Part shown: positions 1-7,340 of the stretch, piece by piece
Layout of the letters: each line of letters opens with the position of its first letter
Position numbering within the stretch: the first letter of the stretch is position 1
Assembly (NCBI GenBank): GCA_900543275.1
Contig: UQQL01000056.1
Coordinates: forward strand, 1 to 13,492
DNA length: 13,492 bases
Direction of reading: 5' to 3'
Origin: an uncultured Collinsella sp.
GTDB lineage: Bacteria > Actinomycetota > Coriobacteriia > Coriobacteriales > Coriobacteriaceae
The notes under the pieces: generated by a model
Told to the model about the DNA's origin: nothing
Databases searched by the model: none
Seen by the model: the letters and a program-made list of their open reading frames with translations, nothing else
Translations under genes and position numbers: made by a program

Positions 1-28
1 GGCAGCGTCAGATGTGTATAAGAGACAG
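1..28 (+). other. Nextera (Tn5) read-1 adapter, not biological
   Basis: The first 28 bases match the 3' part of the Illumina Nextera read-1 adapter. Positions 10-28 are the 19-bp Tn5 mosaic end. Genomic sequence starts at 29. Translations running through this stretch give known artefact peptides such as MCIRDS and should be ignored. Confidence 0.98.
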
Positions 29-622
29 TCGTGGGGATGACCATGCTCGCCGACGGCGGAAAGAGCTGCGGCAGCGGCATCAGCGACCAGGCGAACCCGC
101 CCACGAGCTGCGCGGCGAGCGGGCAGAAGATGCCCGCGAGCATGCCGAGCCGCGCCGTGAGGAAGAGCCCTGCGGGGATCATCCACGCCGCGGTCACCGT
201 GTTGACGAGCGCGCAGAGGAACATCGTGAGCGTGCCCGCGACCGTGGGGCCCTGCGAGGAGAACGCCGATCCCGCGAGGTAGATGCCGAAGACCACGAGG
301 TTCGAGAGTGTGCAGAGCGCGAGGCACCAGAGCGCCTTGGCCCACCAGGCGCGCTCGAGCGGGAAGCCCAGGCCCAGAAGCCCCCGCATCCGCGTGCGCG
401 CGTCCGTCTGCGCGACGCACGCCACCACGAGCGAGAGAGTCACGGGCAGGAAGAGCGCGTACCAGTAGTTCCACGCGCTGAAGATCTGCACGCCCCAGTA
501 GGGCATCGCGCCGAGCAGCGGCATCGGCAGTGCCATGAGCACGGCCAGGCGAACCGGTGCCGCGTGGCGCGACTTCAGGGCCTCGGCGCGCAGGCCCGCG
601 AGCAGGCCGCCTTTCTCGTCCG

Positions 623-626
<4 letters not shown>
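29..626 (-). CDS. Lantibiotic-immunity ABC transporter permease (MutE/EpiE type), 3' end missing
   Basis: This is the membrane subunit of an ABC transporter of the kind that removes lantibiotics from the producer's or a resistant cell's membrane. I translated the minus strand from the ATG at 626-624 and found 199 codons with no stop before the adapter. The protein is very hydrophobic, with segments near residues 26-45, 55-72, 95-118, 129-150 and 160-185. The NYWYALFLP stretch (residues 53-61) followed by a charged loop with RMRGLLGL resembles the MutE/EpiE/SpaE permease family. The start overlaps the ATPase stop in an ATGA arrangement, so the two genes are translationally coupled. Codons end almost only in G or C, unlike genes after 1748. 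The missing C-terminus (roughly 40-50 residues by family length) is due to the contig end, not gene decay. The substrate is unknown, and a general BcrB-like permease is the alternative. Confidence 0.82.
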
Positions 627-1351
<725 letters not shown>

Positions 1352-1562
1352 GGGTTCGTCCTTTCTCTTCCGGGCGCGCGGGCCGAGTCGCCGTGCCCGC
1401 GCGCCTTACCTTTCGGGTTCACCATCCATGGTGGGGCGCGTTTCTAACGAAGCTGTAACGGCCGTTGGGCTCTTTTGGCGCCAGCCCTTCTCGACCCGCA
1501 CATCATGATTAATTCGCTTAAGGCAACAACTTTCCCGATCGATGTAATCACCGAATCAAAAC
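1352..1562. other. Gene-free stretch where G+C falls sharply
   Basis: No credible gene is seen. Up to about 1440 the sequence is as rich in G+C as the transporter genes; from about 1500 it is A+T-rich. It holds a perfect 10-bp palindrome at 1457-1466 (AACGGCCGTT) and an imperfect one at 1420-1433 (CACCAT-CC-ATGGTG). Either could be an operator for the minus-strand transporter genes, but no clear promoter was found. The switch in composition makes this the likeliest place for a horizontal-transfer boundary or an assembly join. Confidence 0.5.
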
Positions 1563-1619
1563 GTGTACATCAGCCATCAAAGATGCCGAAAAATGTCATA
1601 TTTGGAGGCTGATGTACAC
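1563..1619. repeat. 57-bp palindromic element with perfect 13-bp arms
   Basis: GTGTACATCAGCC at 1563-1575 is exactly reverse-complementary to 1607-1619. Pairing continues imperfectly inward (1578-1581 and 1583-1585 also match), so almost the whole 57 bp can fold into one long hairpin. It has no trailing T-run and so is not a standard terminator. It sits between the transporter genes and the phosphatidyltransferase promoter. It could be an operator, a small palindromic intergenic repeat or a miniature mobile element; one copy alone cannot decide. Confidence 0.7.
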
Positions 1620-1681
1620 AAATGCAGAATCCCGCACAACCCAGTAGCATCCTCCATATGTCTGGACTCTCTATGCTTACG

Positions 1682-1711
1682 CTGGATAGACATCGCCGGA
1701 ACGGGTATAGT
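1682..1711 (+). promoter_or_regulatory. Probable promoter of the phosphatidyltransferase operon
   Basis: A TATAGT -10 box lies at 1706-1711. The -35 region 18 bp upstream (CTGGAT, 1682-1687) is weak. The implied transcript start near 1718 lies downstream of the upstream in-frame ATGs at 1622, 1658 and 1673, which supports the GTG start at 1748. Confidence 0.45.
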
Positions 1712-1747
1712 ATCGAAAGTTTTGTCGTTAACCAGCGGGGGAGTCCT

Positions 1748-2452
1748 GTGGGCATCAAAAAGAAGATCAAAAAGGAGCTTATCGGCACTTCCGATTACCC
1801 GTCGAATAAGATCTTTACGATCTCCAATTTCATCACCTTTACGCGCCTGATCCTCACCCTGGTATTTCTGTACCTGTTTGTGACGGATAACAACCGCGTC
1901 ATCGCCATCGTTATCTACGCCGTTGCCGCCTCTACCGACTGGATGGACGGTCAGATCGCCCGCATGACCAAGACGGTCTCGTGGCTCGGCAAGGTCATGG
2001 ATCCCATCTGCGACCGAGCGCTGCTGTTCACCGGCGTACTTGGGCTGGTGGTTCGCGGAGAGCTGCCAATCTGGGTCTGCGTGCTCATTATTGGCCGCGA
2101 CATCTATCTGGGCATCGGCACGCTTATCGTTCGTCATTATCACCGTCGCCCCATCGATGTCGTCTTTCCCGGAAAGATTGCCACTGCACTGCTCATGACC
2201 GGCTTCTCGCTCATGCTGCTCGGGTTCCCCGTTATTGACGGCCTGCATCTTTTACCTTCAACCCTTACGGCCTTCCCGGGCCTCAACGGAAGCTCGGTGC
2301 CCCTCGGCATCTTCTTTGTGTACGGCGGCGTGATCTTCTCCATGCTCACGGCTGTCATCTATTCCATTAAGGGCGGAGTGGCCATTAAACAGGCTCTCGC
2401 GCATCCCGAGGACGAGGACATCGACTTTCTGAACCCTGAAATCGAAGACTGA
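1748..2452 (+). CDS. CDP-alcohol phosphatidyltransferase (PgsA-like)
   Basis: This integral membrane enzyme transfers a phosphatidyl group from CDP-diacylglycerol to an alcohol such as glycerol 3-phosphate, making phospholipid head groups. The family motif is intact: DWMDGQIAR followed by GKVMDPICD gives aspartates D64, D67, D85 and D89 and G81 in the standard D-x2-DG-x2-AR-x9-G-x3-D-x3-D pattern, which binds metal and performs catalysis. Several hydrophobic helices surround it (about 30-46, 50-62, 92-103, 108-122, 145-160 and 190-215), and the tail is acidic. I chose GTG at 1748 because GGGGAG ends 4 nt upstream and the -10 box at 1706 would place earlier ATGs outside the transcript. The frame stays open back to 1622. 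The exact alcohol acceptor cannot be read from sequence. In Mycobacterium a related gene (pgsA2) lies a few genes upstream of garA and the ftsR homologue, as here. Confidence 0.88.
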   Translation: MGIKKKIKKELIGTSDYPSNKIFTISNFITFTRLILTLVFLYLFVTDNNRVIAIVIYAVAASTDWMDGQIARMTKTVSWLGKVMDPICDRALLFTGVLGLVVRGELPIWVCVLIIGRDIYLGIGTLIVRHYHRRPIDVVFPGKIATALLMTGFSLMLLGFPVIDGLHLLPSTLTAFPGLNGSSVPLGIFFVYGGVIFSMLTAVIYSIKGGVAIKQALAHPEDEDIDFLNPEIED

Positions 2453-2462
2453 TTCGTTGGGG

Positions 2463-2468
2463 TATGAT
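2463..2468 (+). promoter_or_regulatory. Candidate -10 box before the FHA gene
   Basis: TATGAT lies 51 bp before the FHA start, in the 66-nt gap after the phosphatidyltransferase stop. No good -35 box accompanies it. It may allow the FHA-ftsR-apt genes to be transcribed separately from the phosphatidyltransferase. Confidence 0.35.
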
Positions 2469-2518
2469 TACGTACGGTTCATTATTTGCGGCACGTCCGC
2501 GATAAGTTAGGGGTTGTC

Positions 2519-2953
2519 ATGGACAACATGGTTAATAATATGCCTCAGAATGATAAGACTGCTGACGCTACCTGCGTATTCCGCGTGCCTTCAAGCGACG
2601 TCACCGTACCCGACCTCATGGCCAACGTGCGCATCACCGCCCCCGTTCTGTCCATCGTCAAGGGTCCGCAGACTGGTGCCGCCTTTGAGCTCGAGGACGA
2701 CGTGACCACCATCGGCCGCGATCCTGCAAACGGCATCTTCCTCAATGACATGACCGTTTCGCGTAGCCACGCGCGCATTATTCGCGAGGGCCTCGGCGCT
2801 CGCATTGAGGACCTGGGCTCGCTCAATGGCACCTGGGTCGACGGCGCCATTGTCAACGCGGCCCCGCTGCACGATGGTTCTTCCGTCCAGATCGGTACGT
2901 TTACGCTCATCTACCACGAGAGCACGCCGGAGCGCATCGAAACCGGTGAGTAG
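2519..2953 (+). CDS. garA: FHA-domain regulator of the GarA/OdhI family
   Basis: This small soluble phosphothreonine-binding protein has 144 residues. In mycobacteria and corynebacteria, GarA/OdhI binds and inhibits 2-oxoglutarate dehydrogenase and adjusts glutamate metabolism until Ser/Thr kinases phosphorylate its N-terminal tail. The FHA core spans about 44-133, with the phosphopeptide-binding residues in place: GR at 66-67, S81-x2-H84 and NG at 103-104. The tail has ATCVFR at 17-22, which aligns with the TTSVFR segment of GarA, so Thr18 matches the PknB-type site (GarA Thr22), while the PknG-type threonine is alanine here. The start at ATG 2519 has AGGGG 5 nt upstream; the reading frame extends to a TTG at 2486 without a ribosome site. 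It is followed after 3 nt by ftsR, the same pairing as Rv1827-Rv1828. Whether the metabolic targets are the same here is unknown. Confidence 0.86.
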   Translation: MDNMVNNMPQNDKTADATCVFRVPSSDVTVPDLMANVRITAPVLSIVKGPQTGAAFELEDDVTTIGRDPANGIFLNDMTVSRSHARIIREGLGARIEDLGSLNGTWVDGAIVNAAPLHDGSSVQIGTFTLIYHESTPERIETGE

Positions 2954-2956
2954 GGC

Positions 2957-3835
2957 ATGGCCGAACGCAACTATCTGAGTATCGGCCAAGTCGTCAACCT
3001 TCTTCGAGGCGCATACCCCGATCTTTCGAACTCAAAAATTAGATTTCTAGAAGATGAGGGGCTCATTACCCCTCATCGTACGCCTAAGGGATACCGTCAG
3101 TACTCTAAGGAGGACGTTGATCGCCTGGAGGTCATCCTGCATTTGCAGAAGACCCGCTACATGCCTCTCAACGTGATTAAGCAGCGCTTGGAAAACGCCA
3201 CGGACCTGTCAACGCTCGCTTACGAGGTGGGCTTGCTGTCCGATGTTCCGCTCAAGACGGAGCCCAAGGAGACTAAGCAAAAGCTGCATCCCATTGAGAC
3301 CATTCCCGATATGCTGGGCGTCGAGATTTCGTTTATCCGCTCGCTCGCCGAGAACGACCTCATTCGCATCATCAAGAGTCCGCAGAATCGTGAGCTCGTC
3401 GATGGTCGCGATTTTCCAATCATCCGCTACTGCTCCGAGCTGTCACGCTTCCATATCGAGCCCCGCAACCTGCGTCAGTACGTGTCTTCCGCCAACCGCG
3501 AGTCCTCGATGTTTGAGCAGGTGCTCGTGAGCATGCTCGGAATGGATACCTCCGATGACGAGCGCGACGCCAAGCTCGAGCGTGCGTTTAAGAAGCTTCA
3601 TGACCTGACCGAGGGTGTGCACACTGCGTTGCTCAAGAACCGCGTTTTTGAGTCGCTCAATGCCGTGGTCGAGGACGCCGACATCGATGCACTCGATGAG
3701 GAAATCACTCGCTCCGAGTCCACCAAAGCCAAAAACGAAGAGATAGCCACGCCGGCTTCGCACGAGGATTCTCTCGTAAAGCCGCTCAAGGTCGTCGCCC
3801 CTTCGCACTCCGGCACCGCCACGGAGGGCAAATAA
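2957..3835 (+). CDS. ftsR: MerR-family transcriptional regulator FtsR (Rv1828-like)
   Basis: This DNA-binding protein of 292 residues matches the actinobacterial FtsR group. FtsR activates ftsZ in Corynebacterium glutamicum, and its mycobacterial counterpart is Rv1828. The N-terminal winged helix-turn-helix (about 6-78) carries the hallmark SKIRFLEDEGLI and GYRQYSKEDVDRL segments; the latter is the wing and second helix of MerR proteins. A long variable C-terminal half (about 95-292) has no ligand motif I recognise and ends in a charged, probably disordered tail from about 250. The start ATG is 3 nt after the FHA stop, with GGTGAG upstream as the ribosome site, so the two are surely co-transcribed. 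The pairing is conserved from mycobacteria to this organism. Its targets here are not known; ftsZ is a reasoned guess. Confidence 0.87.
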   Translation: MAERNYLSIGQVVNLLRGAYPDLSNSKIRFLEDEGLITPHRTPKGYRQYSKEDVDRLEVILHLQKTRYMPLNVIKQRLENATDLSTLAYEVGLLSDVPLKTEPKETKQKLHPIETIPDMLGVEISFIRSLAENDLIRIIKSPQNRELVDGRDFPIIRYCSELSRFHIEPRNLRQYVSSANRESSMFEQVLVSMLGMDTSDDERDAKLERAFKKLHDLTEGVHTALLKNRVFESLNAVVEDADIDALDEEITRSESTKAKNEEIATPASHEDSLVKPLKVVAPSHSGTATEGK

Positions 3836-3875
3836 CCGCTGCCGCTTATCCGGCAACCCATTGAAAGGTCATGCA

Positions 3876-4406
3876 ATGTACGACTTCGAATCTCAAATCG
3901 TCGACATCCCCGACTATCCCGAGCCCGGAGTCATCTTTAAAGACATCACGCCGCTCTTTGGCAATCCCGAGGCGCTCAAAGCCATGACCGATGCCCTCGC
4001 CGAGCACTTTGCCGGCATGGGAATCACCAAGGTCGTGGGTCCCGAGGCTCGCGGCTTTATGGTTGGCGTACCGGTGGCTGTAGCCCTTGGCGCCGGCTTT
4101 GTTCCCGCACGTAAACCGGGCAAGCTGCCGCGCGAGACCGTAAGCCAGAGCTACGAGCTCGAGTACGGCACCGATTCAATTGAGATCCATGCCGACGCTA
4201 TCAGCTCTAAAGATACCGTGTTGATTCTGGACGACTTGGTCGCGACGGGCGGAACCGTCGAGGCAACAGGTAAACTGGTGCGAGATATGGGCGCAAAGCT
4301 TATCGGTTACGGTTGTATACTTGAGCTTGCGTTTCTCAACCCGCGCGAGAAGCTCACGCCGTCTGATGACGATGTGGAGCTCTTTAGCCTGGTGACGGTA
4401 GGCTAG
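3876..4406 (+). CDS. apt: Adenine phosphoribosyltransferase
   Basis: Apt salvages adenine by joining it to PRPP to make AMP in the cytoplasm. The 176-residue protein has normal family length. It shows the N-terminal IPDYPEPGVIFKDITPL block (11-27), ARGF (58-61), the RKPGKLP loop (79-85) and the PRPP-binding signature VLILDDLVATGGT (115-127) with its paired aspartates. I start it at ATG 3876, where GAAAGG lies 7 nt upstream; the frame can be extended 5 codons to a TTG at 3861, which would overlap that ribosome site. It lies 40 nt after ftsR and 32 nt before the NlpC/P60 gene, with no terminator between, so it is likely part of the same transcript. Confidence 0.95.
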   Translation: MYDFESQIVDIPDYPEPGVIFKDITPLFGNPEALKAMTDALAEHFAGMGITKVVGPEARGFMVGVPVAVALGAGFVPARKPGKLPRETVSQSYELEYGTDSIEIHADAISSKDTVLILDDLVATGGTVEATGKLVRDMGAKLIGYGCILELAFLNPREKLTPSDDDVELFSLVTVG

Positions 4407-4438
4407 CCGTTACCCTTAGTTACTGGAAAGGAAGCTAC

Positions 4439-5551
4439 ATGCGCACAGCAAACACGCACAAAAATATGGCACGCTGCGCTGCTACGGCAACCCTCGCTTG
4501 TGTTTTGGGCTTGGGCCTCGCGGCTCCTGCCTACGCCGATACCGCATCCGACCTTGCCGCTGCTCGTACGAAACTCGAGCAGATCGGCACCCAAACCCAG
4601 CAGATTTACGATGAGCTTGCCACGCAGACGCAGGCGCTCGATCAGACTGCCGGCGAGATCACGCAAAAGCAGCAGGAGATCGCCGATGGTCAGGCCAAGC
4701 TCTCGACCTATGTCGCCGGCGAGTACAAAACCGGCGGTCTGAGCCTGCTTCAGGTTTTGACGGGTGTCGATGATCTGAGCGATATGCTCAACCGTCTGTT
4801 CTACTACGGCAAAGTTTCCGATAAGCAAGCTCAGACCATTCAAGAGGTCAAGGAGCTTAAGCAGCAGCTCACCGATAAGCAGGCCGAGCAGGAGAAGAAC
4901 GTCGCCGCGACGCAAAAGAAGGTCGACGAGCTCAATGCCCAGCAGGCTGAGGCTCAGAGTGTCGTGAACTCCCTGGATTCGCAGCTGCAGGCCGAGCTCG
5001 CTGCCGAGGCCGAGGCCAACGCTGCGCTGCAGGCTGGCATTAATGCTAGCACCGCCGAAAAGGCCACGGTGAGCAACGACACCGCCGGTACGACCGAGAA
5101 CACCAACAATGGCGGCCAGACCAACAATAACAACAACCAGGGCGGCAACACGCCGGCTCCCGCACCGCAGCCTGCCCCCACGCCCGCTCCGGCTCCCACG
5201 CCTTCGGCACCGAGTCAGTCTGTTGATGGTGGCTCCGTTGTTTCGCGCGCCTACAGCAAGCTCGGCTATGCGTATTCTTGGGGCGGCATTGGACCGAACA
5301 GCTTTGACTGCTCCGGTTTTGTAAGCTATTGCCTCACGGGACGCTACTGCCGTCTGGGCACCACGGTCGACTTCATGGGTTGGACCCGTGTGTCCGATCC
5401 GCAACCCGGCGATGTTGTGGTTAACTCCTACCATACCGGCATTTATATCGGTAATGGTCAGATGATCCATGCTTCCGACTACAAAACGGGCGTCATCATC
5501 AGCTCCGTTGCCGCCGGCATGAACAACAACTATATCTTCGTGCGCTACTAA
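4439..5551 (+). CDS. Secreted coiled-coil NlpC/P60 peptidoglycan hydrolase
   Basis: This is an exported cell-wall endopeptidase of 370 residues. A Sec signal peptide occupies residues 1-33 (hydrophobic core about 15-30, likely cleavage after AYA). Residues 35-200 are heptad-rich coiled coil, as in PcsB/RipC-type hydrolases where such coils hold the enzyme inactive. A low-complexity linker follows: Asn/Gln/Gly-rich at 215-237, then Pro-Ala repeats at 239-259. The NlpC/P60 domain is 262-370, with catalytic Cys291 in DCSGF, His332 in YHTGIYIGNG and His344 in QMIHA as the third catalytic residue. It probably cleaves stem peptides during cell separation, which fits placement in an operon with ftsR. 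The start is supported by GGAAAGGA about 6 nt upstream. A terminator follows at 5578. The precise bond cut is not determined. Confidence 0.92.
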   Translation: MRTANTHKNMARCAATATLACVLGLGLAAPAYADTASDLAAARTKLEQIGTQTQQIYDELATQTQALDQTAGEITQKQQEIADGQAKLSTYVAGEYKTGGLSLLQVLTGVDDLSDMLNRLFYYGKVSDKQAQTIQEVKELKQQLTDKQAEQEKNVAATQKKVDELNAQQAEAQSVVNSLDSQLQAELAAEAEANAALQAGINASTAEKATVSNDTAGTTENTNNGGQTNNNNNQGGNTPAPAPQPAPTPAPAPTPSAPSQSVDGGSVVSRAYSKLGYAYSWGGIGPNSFDCSGFVSYCLTGRYCRLGTTVDFMGWTRVSDPQPGDVVVNSYHTGIYIGNGQMIHASDYKTGVIISSVAAGMNNNYIFVRY

Positions 5552-5577
5552 GTCATCTTACACAGCGTGTGAATGTG

Positions 5578-5619
5578 GACCTCGTGGCTTAAAGTCGCGA
5601 GGTCTATTCTTTTGTCTCT
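5578..5619 (+). terminator. Rho-independent terminator after the NlpC/P60 gene
   Basis: GACCTCG at 5578-5584 pairs perfectly with CGAGGTC at 5598-5604 across a 13-nt loop. A T-rich tract (TATTCTTTTGTCTCT) follows at 5605-5619. It begins 26 nt after the stop codon and probably ends the operon that starts at 1748. Confidence 0.82.
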
Positions 5620-5624
5620 AATCT

Positions 5625-5663
5625 TGTACGGCTATCTAGTATTCAAAACTAGATAGCCGTACA
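5625..5663. promoter_or_regulatory. 16-bp-arm palindromic operator upstream of degV
   Basis: The arms at 5625-5640 and 5648-5663 are perfect reverse complements with a 7-nt centre (ATTCAAA). The right arm runs into the -35 region of the degV promoter and no T-run follows, so this is more likely a repressor or activator site than a terminator. CAAAACTAGATAGCC at 5644-5658 recurs with one change in the promoter of the DUF1836 regulator at 7319-7305. Confidence 0.75.
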
Positions 5664-5703
5664 TTCGGTTTGCAAGAAGGCTATAATTGTTGAGGAACAA
5701 TTA
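5659..5703 (+). promoter_or_regulatory. degV promoter with a second inverted repeat over the -10 box
   Basis: A perfect TATAAT -10 box is at 5682-5687. The hexamer 17 bp upstream (GTACAT, 5659-5664) is a poor -35 and lies in the palindrome's right arm, suggesting that a bound protein influences polymerase. A separate perfect 8-bp inverted repeat, TAATTGTT-GAGG-AACAATTA (5684-5703), overlaps the -10 and the transcript start. Confidence 0.7.
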
Positions 5704-5716
5704 GAAAGGACCCTCT

Positions 5717-6583
5717 ATGAGCTGGGCACTTATCTCAGATTCAAGCTGTAACCTCCGCGATTGGCAACCGACCGCGCCCCATACCACCTTTGCATTTGCG
5801 CCCCTCAAAATTCGAGTGGGGGAGCGTGAATTCGTCGATGACCTTTCGCTTGATGTACATGAGCTCAACTGCGCTGTTCAGGCGGAGACGAACGCTTCTT
5901 CGAGCGCTTGTCCCAGCGTAGGGGAGTGGGCCGAGCTCTTCAAATTGGCCGACAAGACCATCTGCATGCCGATTTCTGAGGGCGTGTCGGGCAGCTACAA
6001 CGCGGCAGCCACGGCTCGCGATATGGTTCTTGCCGAGGAGCCCGACCGACAGATTCATCTAGTCAATTCACGCGCAGCTGGCGGCAAAATGGATCTCATT
6101 TTCTTGCTGTTCGACCGCTATCTTGTAAGCAACCCGGATGTCTCATTCGAGGATGCTTGCGCATACTTCGATAGCCTTGAACAGAACAGCAAAATCCTCT
6201 TCAGTTTGTGCAATTACGAAAACCTCGCCAAAGCCGGACGTATCCCTAAGGCAGCCGGCGTCATTGCCAACAAGCTCAATATCCGCATTTTGGGCACGGC
6301 GAGCGAGGCCGGTAAAATCGAACTCGTCGGGCACACGCGTGGCGAAAAGAAGATGCTCAACAAGATCATCGACACCATGGAAGCCGAGGGTTTTACGGGC
6401 GGCGAGGTCATCATCGATCACGTTGAGAACGAAGCTGGAGCCCAGGCGCTTACTGACCGCATAGTCGAGCATTGGCCCGGCTCCAAGACCATCATCATGC
6501 CCTGCAACGGCCTGGATTCCTATTACGCCGAGATGCACGGCCTCATCATCGGCTACGGCATGGGCGTAGCTTCGGGCAAGTAA
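5717..6583 (+). CDS. DegV-family fatty-acid-binding protein (FakB-like)
   Basis: DegV proteins bind a fatty acid and, where FakA kinase is present, present it for phosphorylation on the way into phospholipid. The 288-residue length is normal. Family signs include an N-terminal ISDSSCNL block (6-13), SGSYNAA at 91-97 (the fatty-acid carboxylate loop, usually SGTYQSA), the NLAKAGRI segment at 169-176 and the C-terminal SYYAEMHGLIIGYG at 268-281. The ATG at 5717 is preceded by GAAAGGA about 6 nt upstream. It is a single-gene unit with its own strong -10 box, a large palindrome and a shared terminator after it. No fakA is seen nearby. The convergent neighbour encodes a DUF1836 regulator whose promoter shares an operator sequence with this gene. 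Confidence 0.9.
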   Translation: MSWALISDSSCNLRDWQPTAPHTTFAFAPLKIRVGEREFVDDLSLDVHELNCAVQAETNASSSACPSVGEWAELFKLADKTICMPISEGVSGSYNAAATARDMVLAEEPDRQIHLVNSRAAGGKMDLIFLLFDRYLVSNPDVSFEDACAYFDSLEQNSKILFSLCNYENLAKAGRIPKAAGVIANKLNIRILGTASEAGKIELVGHTRGEKKMLNKIIDTMEAEGFTGGEVIIDHVENEAGAQALTDRIVEHWPGSKTIIMPCNGLDSYYAEMHGLIIGYGMGVASGK

Positions 6584-6604
6584 AGTCCAACCAAGCAAAA
6601 ATAT

Positions 6605-6642
6605 GGGCGGGACAAAGCGACAGATGGCTCTTTGCCCCGCCC
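6605..6642. terminator. Bidirectional terminator between degV and the DUF1836 gene
   Basis: Arms at 6605-6617 and 6630-6642 pair with one mismatch (GGGCGGG-A-CAAAG against CTTTGCCCCGCCC). GTTTTA follows on the plus strand, and on the minus strand the downstream sequence is ATATTTTTG, so it can end transcription in both directions. Confidence 0.85.
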
Positions 6643-6656
6643 GTTTTACACGTCGG

Positions 6657-7268
6657 CTAGCTATTAAACCCATTAAACTTTAGATAGCTCATCAGGTACG
6701 CCTTCGAAACGAAGGATGAAACTGCACTGCGCACAAGCAGCGACTCACGCGTTACCTGATGCGCCGTATCGGGAACCGGCGTCTGCTCAACGGAAAACGC
6801 CGAACGAATCGATGCCTCGAGCTGATCGACCACATAATCGAAGGCAGTCGGGGCATCGTAGCTCAAACGCTGAATGTTGAAGAGTGCCTGCACCGCAGCA
6901 ATAGGTAGCACCTGTTTAAAGAGGCAGATAGCGATCAGGCGGGCAATCTGCTCGCGGCCATATTGCTTTTTGACCGGAGCAGGCACCAGGCCGACCTTAA
7001 CGTAGTTATTGATCATCGATGGCGTAATGACAGGGTGCTCAACGCAAATGGACAGCGGCTCCATCCACAGCGCAACATACTCAATGACCTGGTCGCGGTA
7101 GAGCGTCACATTGGGCAACTGGTCATAGCGCGACAGACTCAACGTATTGAGTTTGCACACGATTTCGGACTGAATAAATGCATCGGGCAGCACAGTGGGC
7201 TGAATATCCTCAGGCTTAATACTGACCGACGAATCGGACATCGGAATAACGTGTTTAACGTGGTTCAT
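6657..7268 (-). CDS. DUF1836-family helix-turn-helix regulator
   Basis: The 203-residue protein matches the DUF1836 family, MerR-like DNA-binding proteins of uncertain role. Residues 78-131 hold the recognisable part: ITPSMINNYVKVGLVPAPVKKQYGREQIARL reads as helix-turn-helix plus wing, followed by LIAICLFKQVLPIAAVQALF. The remainder (1-50 and 135-203) is not recognised. The start at 7268 is chosen because a strong GGAGG is 6 nt upstream and the -10 box at 7298-7293 fits; the frame stays open to 7397, but that would run through the promoter. The gene is convergent with degV, sharing its terminator. Its own promoter contains a 15-bp site nearly identical to one arm of the degV palindrome, so autoregulation and control of degV are plausible. 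No ligand-binding pocket can be proposed from sequence. Confidence 0.85.
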   Translation of the reverse strand: MNHVKHVIPMSDSSVSIKPEDIQPTVLPDAFIQSEIVCKLNTLSLSRYDQLPNVTLYRDQVIEYVALWMEPLSICVEHPVITPSMINNYVKVGLVPAPVKKQYGREQIARLIAICLFKQVLPIAAVQALFNIQRLSYDAPTAFDYVVDQLEASIRSAFSVEQTPVPDTAHQVTRESLLVRSAVSSFVSKAYLMSYLKFNGFNS

Positions 7269-7292
7269 AAAGGTCCTCCGTTCATTTTCTAT

Positions 7293-7321
7293 ATTGTATT
7301 CTAGGTTATCTAGTTTTGCAT
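7293..7321 (-). promoter_or_regulatory. Promoter and operator of the DUF1836 gene
   Basis: On the minus strand a TACAAT -10 box lies at 7298-7293. The -35 region about 17 bp upstream (ATGCAA) is weak. The spacer holds CAAAACTAGATAACC (7319-7305), identical at 14 of 15 positions to 5644-5658 before degV. CTAGGTTATCTAG at 7301-7313 is itself an imperfect palindrome. Confidence 0.6.
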
Positions 7322-7340
7322 ACCACATAGCCGGCAAGTA

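Noticed and set aside
1467..1487. GGGCT ... AGCCC as a terminator for the transporter side
   Set aside because: Arms are only 5 bp, there is no T-run, and it lies upstream, not downstream, of the minus-strand genes.
1612..1647. Possible 11-codon leader peptide with GGAGG at 1604-1608
   Set aside because: Spacing to the ATG is only 3 nt, the sequence overlaps the palindrome arm, and it precedes the predicted transcript start.
1622..1747. Upstream in-frame ATG starts for the phosphatidyltransferase
   Set aside because: They lack well-spaced ribosome sites, lie before or in the -10 box at 1706-1711, and would add an N-terminus unlike the family.
3510..3519. TGTTTGAGCA, also present in the loop of hairpin copy B (10120-10129)
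   Set aside because: It lies in ftsR codons with no surrounding stem or other shared sequence, so a chance 10-mer match is the simplest reading.
4403..5470. 355-codon open frame on the minus strand across the NlpC/P60 gene
   Set aside because: It is antisense to a gene with signal peptide, coiled coil and catalytic residues; its Leu/Gly-rich translation mirrors Gln/Ala codons on the other strand and has no domain.
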